A stretch of 9,954 nt of DNA from Sedimenticola sp. (GTDB taxonomy: Bacteria > Pseudomonadota > Gammaproteobacteria > Chromatiales > Chromatiaceae): contig JAPHUG010000351.1 of the NCBI GenBank assembly GCA_026197195.1, forward strand, positions 1 through 9,954. Direction: 5' to 3'. This document shows positions 1 to 7,570 of this stretch, piece by piece (positions within the stretch are counted from its first letter, which is position 1; every line of letters starts with the position of its first letter). Position numbers and translations under genes: made by a program. The notes beneath the pieces were generated by a model that saw only the letters and a list, made by a program, of their open reading frames with translations, was not told the DNA's origin and searched no databases.

Positions 1-2
1 AG

Positions 3-50
3 ACACTTGAGGAAATCGCGGTTGAAAGCACCTTACCTGACACGCTATAA
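3..50 (+). CDS. 3' end of an upstream gene (partial)
   Basis: This frame is open from the window edge and encodes the C-terminal residues TLEEIAVESTLPDTL before a TAA stop. A second frame is closed by early stops. The first frame is also open, running across the next gene's start, but has no start codon of its own. The stop lies 15 bases before the next start codon, which is operon-like spacing. Fifteen residues are too few to identify the family. The call rests only on open frame and spacing. Confidence 0.4.
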   Translation, partial: TLEEIAVESTLPDTL

Positions 51-65
51 ACAAGACCAGAGACT

Positions 66-1067
66 ATGGATTCTGTAACACAAATTGCCTTGGGTGCTGC
101 TGTTGGTCACGCGGTACTAGGGCACCGAGTCGGATACCGCGCCGCGCTCTGGGGTGCGGTCTGTGGAACCCTGCCAGATCTGGATGTGTTCATCTCCATG
201 GGTGGACCTGTGGCTGATTTTACTTATCACCGCAGTTTCAGCCACTCCCTGATTGTATTGACACTGATCACACCTATCATCACTTGGTTCATCTTAAAAA
301 TACATCCCGCCACCGTTGAGCAGCGCAAAGGGTGGCTTGGGCTGGTGTTCCTGGCACTCACGACTCACCCCTTGCTGGACAGCTTTACAATCTATGGCAC
401 GCAACTGCTCTGGCCGTTTCTTGAAACGCCGGTGGGGTTAGGCAGCATCTTCATCATCGATCCGCTCTATACCCTGCCCCTGTTGATTGGTGTCATTACC
501 GCACTCTCACTGAAACGCAAGCCGTTGCTGGCTCAGCGTTTCAACCGGGCCGGACTGCTTATCAGCACACTCTATCTGGGCTGGAGTCTGACCGCACAAT
601 ACGGCGTCAAACGCCTGGCCGAAGAGAGCCTGGCCCATACCCAGTCTCCAACATCTTCACTACTGGTCACCCCCGCGCCATTTAATACCCTGCTCTGGCG
701 CGTCGTGGCGATGGATGATTCAGGCTATCATGAAGGCTACTACTCGCTGCTCGATCAATCATCGACTATCAGCTTCACCCATTACCCCAGTGAAAACGCT
801 TTGCTGGATAACCTGCAACAACACTGGCCAGTCAAACGCTTAACCTGGTTTACCAAAGGTTTTTATAAAGTTGAAGACCTTGAGGGTGCCATCACCATGA
901 CTGACCTGCGAATGGGGGCCGAGCCCGACTATGTATTTCGCTTCAAGGTGGGCACCCTCAGCAACCCCCATCCCAAACCCGCCGTTGATGAACGAATCCA
1001 TATGCCTCGTAACTGGGAACGCGTACCGGATATGATCCGGCGCATCTGGACGGAACCATCCAAATAA
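66..1067 (+). CDS. Membrane-bound metal-dependent hydrolase, YdjM/DUF457-like
   Basis: This is a 333-residue inner-membrane protein of the YdjM (LexA-regulated, DUF457) family, annotated as metal-dependent hydrolases of unknown substrate. The family's polar motifs are all visible and sit between hydrophobic segments. They are VGH near residue 15, PDLD at 37-40, HRSFSHS at 55-61 and THPLLD at 100-105. The His and Asp residues are the presumed metal ligands. Membrane segments are seen at about 60-78, 90-103, 128-148 and 162-178. The C-terminal half (about 185-333) is soluble and more variable, as in the longer members of the family. The ATG has only a weak purine-rich stretch upstream (AGAG), so translation may be coupled to the gene ending at 50. 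Family assignment is confident; the reaction is unknown. Confidence 0.85.
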   Translation: MDSVTQIALGAAVGHAVLGHRVGYRAALWGAVCGTLPDLDVFISMGGPVADFTYHRSFSHSLIVLTLITPIITWFILKIHPATVEQRKGWLGLVFLALTTHPLLDSFTIYGTQLLWPFLETPVGLGSIFIIDPLYTLPLLIGVITALSLKRKPLLAQRFNRAGLLISTLYLGWSLTAQYGVKRLAEESLAHTQSPTSSLLVTPAPFNTLLWRVVAMDDSGYHEGYYSLLDQSSTISFTHYPSENALLDNLQQHWPVKRLTWFTKGFYKVEDLEGAITMTDLRMGAEPDYVFRFKVGTLSNPHPKPAVDERIHMPRNWERVPDMIRRIWTEPSK

Positions 1068-1139
1068 AACCCCAGACAGCACCGGGTAAAAAACGTTTCA
1101 TTTGATACAAATAAACACCGCAGACGTTCAATGTGTCGG

Positions 1140-1145
1140 TATAAT
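1140..1145 (+). promoter_or_regulatory. -10 box (TATAAT) for the MFS gene
   Basis: A perfect TATAAT lies 27 bases before the ATG at 1173. No convincing -35 hexamer sits 16-18 bases upstream, so an activator or a weak -35 is possible. Transcription would start near 1152. That excludes the in-frame ATG at 1131 as the usual start, because it lies upstream of the -10 box. Confidence 0.45.
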
Positions 1146-1172
1146 GACCGATCATCCCGTCTGGATTTAAGC

Positions 1173-2357
1173 ATGTCTCAAACCCATTCCCATTTTAAAG
1201 TGCTGTTCGCAGGCATCATGAGTCTGATACTGACCCTCGGTATCGCACGCTTTGCCTACACCCCGTTGCTACCCATCATGCAGGCACAAACAGCCCTGGG
1301 AGATGCCACCGGCGGCTGGCTGGCGACATTCAACTACATGGGTTACATGTGCGGTGCTTTAACCGCGGCCATGATCAGTAATCTGCAACTCAAGGACACC
1401 CTCTATCGCATCGGCCTGATACTGGCGCTAGTAACCACTGCGGGTATGGCGCTCAGTGAAAGTCTCTGGCTCTGGAGTCTTATGCGTTTTTTGGCCGGGC
1501 TCAGCAGTGCAGCAGGTTTATTAATTGGTTCCGGGTTGATTCTTAATTGGCTTATCCGACATAACCACCGCATGGAACTGGGCATTCACTTCAGCGGCCT
1601 GGGTCTGGGCATTGTTCTGAGTGCCGTAGCGGTTGACCTGATGGAGACCCATCTCAGCTGGAGTCAACAGTGGCTGGTACTCACTGCCATCGGTATGATC
1701 CTGCTGGTTCCTGCCTGGCACTGGTTACCCCGTCCAGACGCCAGTCCATTTACCACCAGCGGTGTAAAAATGGAGGATAACCCACCGGCACGCAACTGGA
1801 TGATCCTGCTCTTTGCCAGTTATTTTTGCGCCGGCTTTGGCTATGTGATCAGCGCCACCTTTCTGGTGGTCATCGTTGAAGCTGAACCGGCACTGCACGG
1901 CTACGGTGAACCGGCCTGGCTGGTGGTAGGACTGGCGGCCGCTCCGGCCTGTTTTATCTGGGATCGCATCGCCCGAAAAACCGGGGAACTTAAAGCGCTG
2001 GCGATCGCCTTCGCGCTACAGATTGTCGGTATAGTGCTGCCCACCTATGACGCAAGCCTGGGCGTGGTCATGTTCAGTGCTGCTCTCTACGGCGGAACCT
2101 TTATCGGCATTGTTAGCCTGATGCTCACCATGATCGGCAAGTTTTATCCAACCAAACCGGCCAAACCAATGGGCAAGCTGACGCTCAGCTACGGTGTCGC
2201 TCAGATAGCCGCCCCGGCGCTGGCAGGCACGTTGGCAGAAACCTCTGGCACCTACAACGGCTCACTCTATCTGGCAGCCCTTATTATGGCGGTCGGTCTA
2301 CTGATCATTCTCTACCTTGTCTCGAATGAAAACCGGGCACATCAGGCGGCCCGGTAA
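1173..2357 (+). CDS. MFS transporter, YbfB/YjiJ family
   Basis: This is a major facilitator superfamily permease of about 394 residues, the normal size for the YbfB/YjiJ branch. Its N-terminal helix ends in the family's typical GIARFAYTPLLPIMQ segment. Eleven to twelve hydrophobic segments can be read, with a central polar loop (about residues 185-205, DASPFTTSGVKMEDNPPARN) separating the two six-helix halves. Substrate is not known for the family; it is usually called an uncharacterised exporter. I place the start at the ATG at 1173 (MSQTHSHFK), not the in-frame ATG at 1131, because the longer version adds a charged 14-residue tail before helix 1 and would begin upstream of a perfect TATAAT. 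The Shine-Dalgarno sequence is poor. The gene appears monocistronic. Confidence 0.85.
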   Translation: MSQTHSHFKVLFAGIMSLILTLGIARFAYTPLLPIMQAQTALGDATGGWLATFNYMGYMCGALTAAMISNLQLKDTLYRIGLILALVTTAGMALSESLWLWSLMRFLAGLSSAAGLLIGSGLILNWLIRHNHRMELGIHFSGLGLGIVLSAVAVDLMETHLSWSQQWLVLTAIGMILLVPAWHWLPRPDASPFTTSGVKMEDNPPARNWMILLFASYFCAGFGYVISATFLVVIVEAEPALHGYGEPAWLVVGLAAAPACFIWDRIARKTGELKALAIAFALQIVGIVLPTYDASLGVVMFSAALYGGTFIGIVSLMLTMIGKFYPTKPAKPMGKLTLSYGVAQIAAPALAGTLAETSGTYNGSLYLAALIMAVGLLIILYLVSNENRAHQAAR

Positions 2358-2413
2358 GTTCACAAAGTTTTACCTTTGCACAGCGGAATGACGGAGTAGC
2401 GCCCTGATCAAGC

Positions 2414-2422
2414 TGGTAGAAT
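2414..2422 (+). promoter_or_regulatory. Extended -10 promoter for the zinc metallopeptidase gene
   Basis: TGGTAGAAT fits the extended -10 pattern TGnTAtaAT with one change, and sits 36 bases before the ATG at 2459. No good -35 is seen, which extended -10 promoters tolerate. The call is by pattern only. Confidence 0.35.
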
Positions 2423-2458
2423 CAGAGACCTGTCGTAACCATACCTGGGAGTCATACC

Positions 2459-3370
2459 ATGCGCTGGCGGGGTCAAAGAGAGAGTGGCAATATTGAGGAT
2501 CGCCGCAGTGCTCGTGGGCCAGCATTAGGCGGTCTGGGGGGCAGAGGCGGTGGTATGCTCAATCTACTGCCCATGGTATTCAGAGTGCTTGGATTTAAAG
2601 GTGGTCTGATTGCCGTCCTGGCCCTGGGGGCCTATGGCCTCTTCAGCGGCAACCTGGGGAGTATGCTGGGTACGGGAAACATTCAGCAGACCCGTTCCGA
2701 ACAGCCCGTGAAGCAGAGCGCCGAAGAGAAAGAGCTGGTCAGCTTTGTCGCCGTGGTGCTGGCCGATACGGAAACCACCTGGCAAGGACTTTTCAAAGAG
2801 ATGGGCGGTCAATACAAAGAGCCCCGACTGGTACTCTTTCGTAATGCCATCCAATCGGCCTGTGGGCTGGGACAGGCTGCGACCGGTCCCTTCTACTGTC
2901 CCGCAGACCAGAAGGTCTACATCGACCTCAGCTTTTACAATGATCTGAAAAACCGCTTCAAGGCACCGGGTGACTTCGCCCAGGCCTATGTGATCGCCCA
3001 TGAAGTGGGTCACCATGTACAGACACTACTGGGAATCTCAAAAAAGGTTCATGAAGCCAAACGGTCACTCAATAAGGTTCAGGCTAATCAACTCTCCGTA
3101 AGGCAGGAACTGCAGGCTGATTGTCTCGCCGGTATCTGGGCACACCATGCCGATCGCTCACGCCAGCTACTAGAACAGGGCGATATTGATGAAGCACTCA
3201 CGGCCGCCGCCGCCATTGGCGATGATCGATTACAAAAACAGTCACAGGGCCACGTGACACCTGACTCGTTCACCCATGGCAGTTCTGCCCAACGTATCGC
3301 CTGGTTCAAGAAAGGTCTTAGCAGTGGGGCCTTACAAACCTGTGACACCTTCACCGCAAAAAAACTCTAA
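2459..3370 (+). CDS. ypfJ: Neutral zinc metallopeptidase, YpfJ family
   Basis: This 303-residue protein matches the YpfJ family along its whole length. It opens with the typical MRWRGQRES...NIEDRR segment, then a Gly-rich stretch (22-32). A single membrane segment follows at about 36-62. The soluble metallopeptidase domain runs from about 90 to 300. The zinc motif HEVGHH is at 181-186 (His181, Glu182, His185), and the likely third ligand Glu217 lies in QELQADCLAG. Two cysteines before the active site (135 and 147) may form a disulfide, which would fit an extracytoplasmic domain. A GGGAGT ribosome binding site sits 7 bases ahead of the ATG. The family is widespread, and its substrate and physiological role are not established. 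The neighbouring sequence gives no sign of an operon with either side. Confidence 0.9.
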   Translation: MRWRGQRESGNIEDRRSARGPALGGLGGRGGGMLNLLPMVFRVLGFKGGLIAVLALGAYGLFSGNLGSMLGTGNIQQTRSEQPVKQSAEEKELVSFVAVVLADTETTWQGLFKEMGGQYKEPRLVLFRNAIQSACGLGQAATGPFYCPADQKVYIDLSFYNDLKNRFKAPGDFAQAYVIAHEVGHHVQTLLGISKKVHEAKRSLNKVQANQLSVRQELQADCLAGIWAHHADRSRQLLEQGDIDEALTAAAAIGDDRLQKQSQGHVTPDSFTHGSSAQRIAWFKKGLSSGALQTCDTFTAKKL

Positions 3371-3406
3371 ATAGAAGAGCGAATAAATCCGTCACTCGCC
3401 TCTCTC

Positions 3407-3430
3407 TGCGTAGGCAAGCTTGCTTCTGCA
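3407..3430 (+). repeat. Imperfect inverted repeat around GCAAGCTTGC
   Basis: A perfect 10-base palindrome, GCAAGCTTGC (3414-3423), lies inside a longer imperfect inverted repeat bounded by TGC and GCA. It is 36 bases past the metallopeptidase stop and has no following T-run, so it is a poor intrinsic terminator. It could be a protein site or a small dispersed element. Only one copy is seen in the window. Confidence 0.3.
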
Positions 3431-3510
3431 GGGTAACCTATACAAAATTCCGATAGACGCTATCACGATCTCTTATTACTCTAATTTCCCACTTCCATGG
3501 TAGGTTATTG

Positions 3511-3516
3511 TATTAT
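3511..3516 (+). promoter_or_regulatory. Possible -10 box for the AAA+/VWA operon
   Basis: TATTAT lies 38 bases before the ATG at 3555, in a distinctly AT-rich stretch of the 184-base gap after the metallopeptidase gene. No clear -35 is present. A promoter is expected here because the gap is long and the next three genes are closely spaced. Confidence 0.25.
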
Positions 3517-3554
3517 AGAGACCTTTGTTAGTTGTAATAACGCCAAGGAGTACC

Positions 3555-4601
3555 ATGCGACCTGCTGCCATCTCAACCATCCTGGACCGTGAATATCTCA
3601 GCACCGAACAGGGCCACCACACCCCCGTTATGCTGTGGGGTCCACCGGGCGTCGGCAAGTCCCAACTGGTCAGCCAGGTGGGGAGCCGGCATCAGGTTCC
3701 TGTTATTGATATCCGCCTCTCACAGATGGAACCCAGTGATCTGCGCGGCATACCCTTTCGTCAGGGCGATCAGGTTGAGTGGGCAGAACCGGCCCTGCTT
3801 CCCCACGCAGACAACCAGGGCGAACGGGGTATTTTGTTTCTGGATGAGATCACCTCGGCACCACCCAGTGTATCTGCTGCCGCCTATCAGTTGATCCTGG
3901 ATCGGCGCTTGGGTGAATATCAGGTACCCGAGGGTTGGGCCATTTTTGCGGCCGGTAATCGCCAGGGCGATCGCGGTGTCACCTACACCATGCCCGCCCC
4001 GCTGGCCAATCGCTTTACTCACTTTGAAGTGGACACGCACCTGGATGACTGGGTGACCTGGGCCTATAACAACGGTATTGATGAACGGGTCATCGCCTTT
4101 TTACGCTTTCGACCTGAACGGCTGTTTGATTTTGATCCTGCGCATAACCCTGTGGCCTTCCCCACCCCGCGCTCCTGGGAGTTTGCCCACCGGGGCCTGC
4201 AGAAATTTGATCAGTTGCCTGATCTGCTGACGGATACACTGCAAGCCTGTGTAGGGCCTGCCGCCGGTATCGAACTGGCGGCCTTTGTTAATAACCTGCA
4301 TAAGCTGCCGGGTATTGATGCCATTCTGCGCGGCGAAGAGGTACGGGTTCCGACCGAGATTGACCTGCAGTACGCCGTTGCTTCCGCACTGGTGGGGCGT
4401 GCCGTAAAACACAAACAGCAACCCGGAGGTGAAGCTGTCTATGGTCGTATTCTGGAATACGCCAGCCGGTTCCCTCAACGGGAGATGGGTATCATGCTGG
4501 TATCCGATATGCATCGCGCCATCGGTTCCGAGCTGTTTGCCATTCCGGAGTTTGCCCCCTGGGCGGAAGCCGTAGCAGACGTGATGCTCTATGACACCTA
4601 A
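3555..4601 (+). CDS. MoxR-type AAA+ ATPase partnered with a VWA protein
   Basis: This 348-residue AAA+ ATPase belongs to the MoxR/AAA_5 group, whose members work with VWA-domain proteins to remodel or load cofactors into target enzymes. Visible motifs in order are Walker A GPPGVGKS (29-36), Walker B ILFLDE (93-98), sensor 1 Asn135 in AAGN, an arginine-finger-like Arg153 in ANRF, and a sensor 2-like Arg206 in TPRSW. A helical lid follows. The segment between Walker A and B (LSQMEPSDLRGIP) is typical of the MoxR branch. An AAGGAG ribosome binding site (3545-3550) fixes the start at the ATG at 3555; a TTG 30 bases upstream in the same frame is unlikely. It leads an operon, 36 bases before the VWA gene. 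The ATPase and partner assignments are secure; the client is unknown. Confidence 0.88.
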   Translation: MRPAAISTILDREYLSTEQGHHTPVMLWGPPGVGKSQLVSQVGSRHQVPVIDIRLSQMEPSDLRGIPFRQGDQVEWAEPALLPHADNQGERGILFLDEITSAPPSVSAAAYQLILDRRLGEYQVPEGWAIFAAGNRQGDRGVTYTMPAPLANRFTHFEVDTHLDDWVTWAYNNGIDERVIAFLRFRPERLFDFDPAHNPVAFPTPRSWEFAHRGLQKFDQLPDLLTDTLQACVGPAAGIELAAFVNNLHKLPGIDAILRGEEVRVPTEIDLQYAVASALVGRAVKHKQQPGGEAVYGRILEYASRFPQREMGIMLVSDMHRAIGSELFAIPEFAPWAEAVADVMLYDT

Positions 4602-4637
4602 TGCTGATCCCTTCGATACCGATCACCGTTAAAACCT

Positions 4638-5891
4638 ATGAGCGATCTTGAAACAAAACTCAGTGCTGCAAGAACCCGGTTGATTCTCGACAAACCGTTT
4701 CTGGGCGCACTGGTTTTACGCCTTCCCCTGGTTGAAGCAGAAGGCAACTGGTGTCAGACCACCGCCACAGATGCCCGCTCCTTCTATTACAACGCCGACT
4801 TTATTGATGCCCTGACACTGGAACAGACCCAGTTTGTTCTGGCGCACGAAGCCCTGCATTGCGCCCTCTCCCACTTTGCCAGAAGAATGAACCGGGATAA
4901 ATATCGCTGGGACATCGCCTGCGATCTGGCCATCAACCCCCTGTTGATTGCAGAGGACCTGGAACCCTGCCCCGGCGCTCTCCACATTATTGAATACGAC
5001 GGCATGACAGCCGAAGAGATCTACCCCTGTATCGATGAGCGTGATCAGATGAACACCCATGATCACCACGTCTATGACCAGAGTGATGACAACCCGGGTG
5101 GCAGCCCCAGTGGTGGCGGTGAAGCAGAGAACGATCAACCCGATAAGGGCAAAGGCAACCAACCAAACGATAGCCGTGAAACGGCCAGTCAGGGTTCATC
5201 GCAGCAGCAGTTTGATGAAACTGCCAGCGGCGGTAACCAACCCCCACCCTTAACCAACAAAGAGCAGGAACAGCTTGCCATTGAATGGACACAGCGTATG
5301 GCTGGTGCCCATCAACAGGCGATACAGGCCGGCAAGATGGGGGGAGAACTGGGGAGAATGATTGGTCACCTGCTGCAACCCCAAATACCCTGGCGCATGT
5401 TGCTCGCCCAGTATATGACCGCCACAGCACGGGACGACTACAACTGGGCACGTCCGTCACGGCGTGAAGGGGATGCTATTCTGCCCAGTCTGCGCAGTAA
5501 CGAACTGAAGGTGATCGTGGCACTGGATATCAGTGGCTCAATCAGTGACGAAGAGATGAACCTGTTTGTCTCAGAGCTGGATGCACTGAAAGGACAGGCC
5601 CATGCCCGCCTCACCCTGCTGGCCTGCGATGCCGTATTGACAGAAGACAGCCCCTGGATAACCGAGCCCTGGGAGCAGTTTCAAATACCAAGAGCCTTCA
5701 AAGGCGGTGGCGGCACCGACTTCAGACCCGTCTTTGAATGGATTGAACAACATGACCAGAACGCTGACCTGATCGTCTACTTTACTGACGCGCAAGGCCA
5801 TTTTCCCGAGCATGAACCACACACACCTATTATATGGTTGGTCAAGGGACGCGCTGAAGTGCCCTGGGGCCAACGCATCCAACTTAATTAA
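4638..5891 (+). CDS. DUF2201-like protein: HExxH metallopeptidase-like domain plus VWA domain
   Basis: This 417-residue, probably cytoplasmic protein has two domains. Residues 1-135 form a putative metallopeptidase domain with HEALH at 70-74 and a downstream WDIACDLAIN segment (91-100) that may give a third metal ligand. Residues about 140-205 are a low-complexity linker rich in Gly, Ser, Asn, Gln and Asp. Residues about 285-417 are a VWA-like domain with an intact metal-ion-dependent adhesion site: DISGS at 297-301, Thr360 in GGGTD, and Asp384 in FTDAQG. This matches the DUF2201 architecture usually encoded beside a MoxR-type ATPase, as here. The intact MIDAS suggests it docks a client or the ATPase through a bound metal. 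Whether HEALH is proteolytically active is unknown. The ribosome binding site is poor, so coupling to the ATPase gene is possible. Confidence 0.85.
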   Translation: MSDLETKLSAARTRLILDKPFLGALVLRLPLVEAEGNWCQTTATDARSFYYNADFIDALTLEQTQFVLAHEALHCALSHFARRMNRDKYRWDIACDLAINPLLIAEDLEPCPGALHIIEYDGMTAEEIYPCIDERDQMNTHDHHVYDQSDDNPGGSPSGGGEAENDQPDKGKGNQPNDSRETASQGSSQQQFDETASGGNQPPPLTNKEQEQLAIEWTQRMAGAHQQAIQAGKMGGELGRMIGHLLQPQIPWRMLLAQYMTATARDDYNWARPSRREGDAILPSLRSNELKVIVALDISGSISDEEMNLFVSELDALKGQAHARLTLLACDAVLTEDSPWITEPWEQFQIPRAFKGGGGTDFRPVFEWIEQHDQNADLIVYFTDAQGHFPEHEPHTPIIWLVKGRAEVPWGQRIQLN

Positions 5892-5911
5892 CCGTTTCCG
5901 GGAAGTATCAC

Positions 5912-7024
5912 GTGGAACTCACCAGTGAAGACCAGCTTCGATTAAATGTATTGGCCGTCAATGCCGATGCCATACGGATCAATGAAAACACCCTTGAGCT
6001 GTTTGGTCTGAAGGGTGACAAAGAGATGAAGGCACAGCTTCATCCCAACGGTAACCAGGACCGTTATATAAAGCGGGTACGTGAAGCCCTGGCCAGCATC
6101 GCCCTGGACTCACCCGGAGGCTACCCCGTCTTCATCCAGCGCTGGACCCGCACGGGGCAAGTTGACAGCACACGTCTTGCCAGCCTGTTAAAACTGGCTG
6201 AGCCAGAAGCGGTCATGGCCGTGGTCTGTTCGCCGGGCTTAACCACTGAACTGGCCCGTCTGGCCTGGTGGTGTGAACCCCACGCCGAGTATGCCCGGCG
6301 CATGCTTGAACAACCCGACGTTGCTCAAGGCGCATTAGGGCCTGAACTGGCCGCCTACCTGGTTGAACATCTTCCGTTTGAGACCGAACCCCAACTGATG
6401 TTGGAGACCGTCCGACTGGTACTACAGCCGGGCCTGATCAAAGATGAACTGAAGCAGCGCCTCTGGAACCGGGGCCGTTCAACCAAAAGCTATCGGGTGG
6501 GTTTTTTGGAAACCACACCCGATCAACTCCCCGAAAGCGCTCCACCCCACCCCAAGCTGGCTGACCACCAGGCACAACTTCAGCAGCTGATAAAAAACAA
6601 CAACCCCTATGCGGCCCAGCTGATGAAGCTGCTGGAGAGTAACGGCCAAGCCTTTGTGGGTGCCGTGGCCGATGTATTGTCACGTCCCACCAATCAGGAT
6701 GTCGTGACTGCCCTGTTCAAGGCACTGGGTGATTATCTCAAGGCGGTACGCACCCACAGCCAGGAGCTGCGAGAGCTTTCGGCCATCAATAATGTGGTGG
6801 AAGCACTCATAAAAGAGGAGAATGGCGCGGTAGCCGAGTTAACTCAGGCCCTACCCGCGCTTGAACAGGAGATACAAGCCATGCTCTTCCTGGCGCATGT
6901 CGATGACACCCTCCTGACCCCCATTCTCAGCCTGACCGATGCCGTAGGGAGTGTCATGAGGAAGAAAATCAGCCCTGTTTCAGACCCCTTATTGGAAAAT
7001 ATTGACAAAATACGCGGCCAATAA
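5912..7024 (+). CDS. DsrS-like soluble protein (tentative)
   Basis: This 370-residue protein of about 41 kDa has no signal peptide or membrane segment. From memory of the family it resembles DsrS, the soluble protein of about 40 kDa encoded at the end of the dsr operon in Allochromatium vinosum. The basis is its size, its N-terminal pattern (EDQLRLNVL...ADAIRINE) and the SPGGYPVFIQRWTRTGQ segment at 67-83. DsrS has been linked to regulation of sulfur-oxidation genes, but its mechanism is not known. The rest is almost all helical, with Leu- and Ala-rich repeats that might be HEAT-like. It starts at GTG, with GGAAG 6 bases upstream and only 20 bases after the VWA gene, so it belongs to that operon. 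The nearby sulfur globule genes support the call. Without a search, an unrelated helical operon partner cannot be excluded. Confidence 0.55.
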   Translation: MELTSEDQLRLNVLAVNADAIRINENTLELFGLKGDKEMKAQLHPNGNQDRYIKRVREALASIALDSPGGYPVFIQRWTRTGQVDSTRLASLLKLAEPEAVMAVVCSPGLTTELARLAWWCEPHAEYARRMLEQPDVAQGALGPELAAYLVEHLPFETEPQLMLETVRLVLQPGLIKDELKQRLWNRGRSTKSYRVGFLETTPDQLPESAPPHPKLADHQAQLQQLIKNNNPYAAQLMKLLESNGQAFVGAVADVLSRPTNQDVVTALFKALGDYLKAVRTHSQELRELSAINNVVEALIKEENGAVAELTQALPALEQEIQAMLFLAHVDDTLLTPILSLTDAVGSVMRKKISPVSDPLLENIDKIRGQ

Positions 7025-7098
7025 GGTCTCTATCACACATATTGCGTCTAATTCCAAAACCTATCTCATTGTTATTCCTTGTATTTAATTAATTGCTT

Positions 7099-7123
7099 AA
7101 ATAGTGCTTTACTATTTTAGTAA
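7099..7123 (+). promoter_or_regulatory. Overlapping inverted repeats, possible operator, before the globule genes
   Basis: Two inverted repeats share an arm. AAATAGT-GCTTT-ACTATTT covers 7099-7117 and TTACTA-TTT-TAGTAA covers 7109-7123. A TATATT that could serve as a -10 box follows at 7129-7134. The arrangement of three TAGT/ACTA half-sites just upstream looks like an operator. The first repeat could also act as a weak end signal for the preceding operon, but it is AT-only in most of its stem and lacks a T-run. Confidence 0.35.
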
Positions 7124-7128
7124 TTTCT

Positions 7129-7134
7129 TATATT
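7129..7134 (+). promoter_or_regulatory. Possible -10 box (TATATT) for the sulfur globule genes
   Basis: TATATT lies 78 bases before the first globule start codon in a very AT-rich stretch. A TTTACT 15 bases upstream is a weak -35 at short spacing. It would give an untranslated leader of about 70 bases containing the hairpin at 7145-7168. Confidence 0.3.
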
Positions 7135-7144
7135 GTAGATCTCA

Positions 7145-7168
7145 GTTAAGGCAGATGTCGCGCTTAAC
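7145..7168 (+). other. Hairpin in the leader of the globule transcript
   Basis: GTTAAG (7145-7150) and CTTAAC (7163-7168) are exact inverted copies around a 12-base loop, and TC/GA outside them can add two more pairs after one mismatch. A 5' stem-loop of this type could stabilise an abundant mRNA, but the stem is short and AT-rich. Confidence 0.3.
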
Positions 7169-7212
7169 AGAAGAATTTAAAAAACTTACTAGGATTTTCA
7201 GGAGATATACTC

Positions 7213-7548
7213 ATGAACAAATTTGCAAAGATTGCTGCTGTTGTCGCTATGCTGTCTGCTTCTGCTACTGCTTCTGCATGGTGGGGCGGTGGTCCATGGA
7301 ACGGTATGGGAAATGGTCTGGGCGACGGTTCCGGCGATTTCAACATGAACTTCAGCGGTCGTAGCAACGCTTACACCCGTGGCAACGGCTACGGCTATGG
7401 CAACCCTTACTATGGTGGTTACGGCGCACCTTACGGTTATGGCGCACCTTATGGCTACGGCGCACCTGCTTATGGCGCAGCTCCTTACGGCTATGCTCCT
7501 TACGGCGCACCTGCTGCACCAGCTGCCCCACAGGCACCTGCTCAATAA
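7213..7548 (+). CDS. Sulfur globule protein, short Gly/Tyr-rich form
   Basis: This 111-residue secreted structural protein has the hallmarks of the sulfur globule envelope proteins (Sgp, CV1/CV2 type) of purple sulfur bacteria, which coat stored sulfur in the periplasm. A signal peptide occupies residues 1-22, with a predicted cut after ASA. The mature chain begins WWGGGPWNG. It continues with a [16 protein letters not shown] block (38-52) and then Tyr/Gly/Pro repeats, including PYGYGA twice in tandem (73-84). It ends in an Ala/Pro-rich tail (98-111). AGGAG (7200-7204) lies 8 bases before the ATG. The mature chain has no Cys and is dominated by Gly, Tyr, Ala, Pro and Asn. Another Gly/Tyr-rich secreted protein is possible, but the W/G/P start and the DFNM block favour the Sgp family. 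Confidence 0.75.
   Translation: MNKFAKIAAVVAMLSASATASAWWGGGPWNGMGNGLGDGSGDFNMNFSGRSNAYTRGNGYGYGNPYYGGYGAPYGYGAPYGYGAPAYGAAPYGYAPYGAPAAPAAPQAPAQ
7423..7512 (+). repeat. Degenerate 18-base coding repeat (PYGYGA)
   Basis: Two adjacent 18-base units (7423-7440 and 7441-7458) start with GGCGCACCTTA and differ at only three third-codon positions. More degenerate copies follow up to about 7512. They encode the Pro-Tyr-Gly-Tyr-Gly-Ala repeat and lie wholly inside the gene. Such repeats can change copy number by slippage. Confidence 0.6.
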
Positions 7549-7554
7549 TAGACA

Positions 7555-7570
7555 CGTTATCTAAATAACG
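7555..7570 (+). other. Hairpin between the two globule genes
   Basis: CGTTAT-CTAA-ATAACG is a perfect 6-base stem with a 4-base loop, starting 7 bases after the stop codon. There is no T-run after it, so it is more likely an mRNA 3'-end stabiliser or a weak attenuator than a true terminator. A second weaker repeat (TCAGGA 7650-7655 with TCCTGA 7669-7674) lies further into the 171-base gap. The gap holds no gene I can support. Confidence 0.35.

Noticed and set aside
1131..1172. Longer N-terminus for the MFS gene starting at the ATG at 1131
   Set aside because: It lies upstream of a perfect TATAAT and would add a charged, non-conserved tail before the first membrane helix.
2358..2400. CAAAG/CTTTG hairpin after the MFS gene as a terminator
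   Set aside because: The stem is only 5 bases, weak, and not followed by T residues.
3525..3554. TTG start 30 bases upstream for the AAA+ gene
   Set aside because: No ribosome binding site precedes it, whereas AAGGAG sits properly before the ATG at 3555.
3371..3554. Intrinsic terminator after the zinc metallopeptidase gene
   Set aside because: The only strong symmetry (3407-3430) has no following T-run.
4716..5460. Minus-strand and alternative-frame open frames of 148 and 157 codons over the VWA gene
   Set aside because: They lie fully inside a gene with clear domains and have no ribosome binding site or recognisable family features.
7104..7364. 86-codon open frame overlapping the first globule gene
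   Set aside because: Cys/Arg-rich translation without a ribosome binding site; it is an out-of-frame reading of the leader and signal-peptide region.
7423..7512. Short tandem repeats as a possible CRISPR array
   Set aside because: The 18-base units are contiguous, in frame, without spacers, and encode PYGYGA; they are protein repeats.
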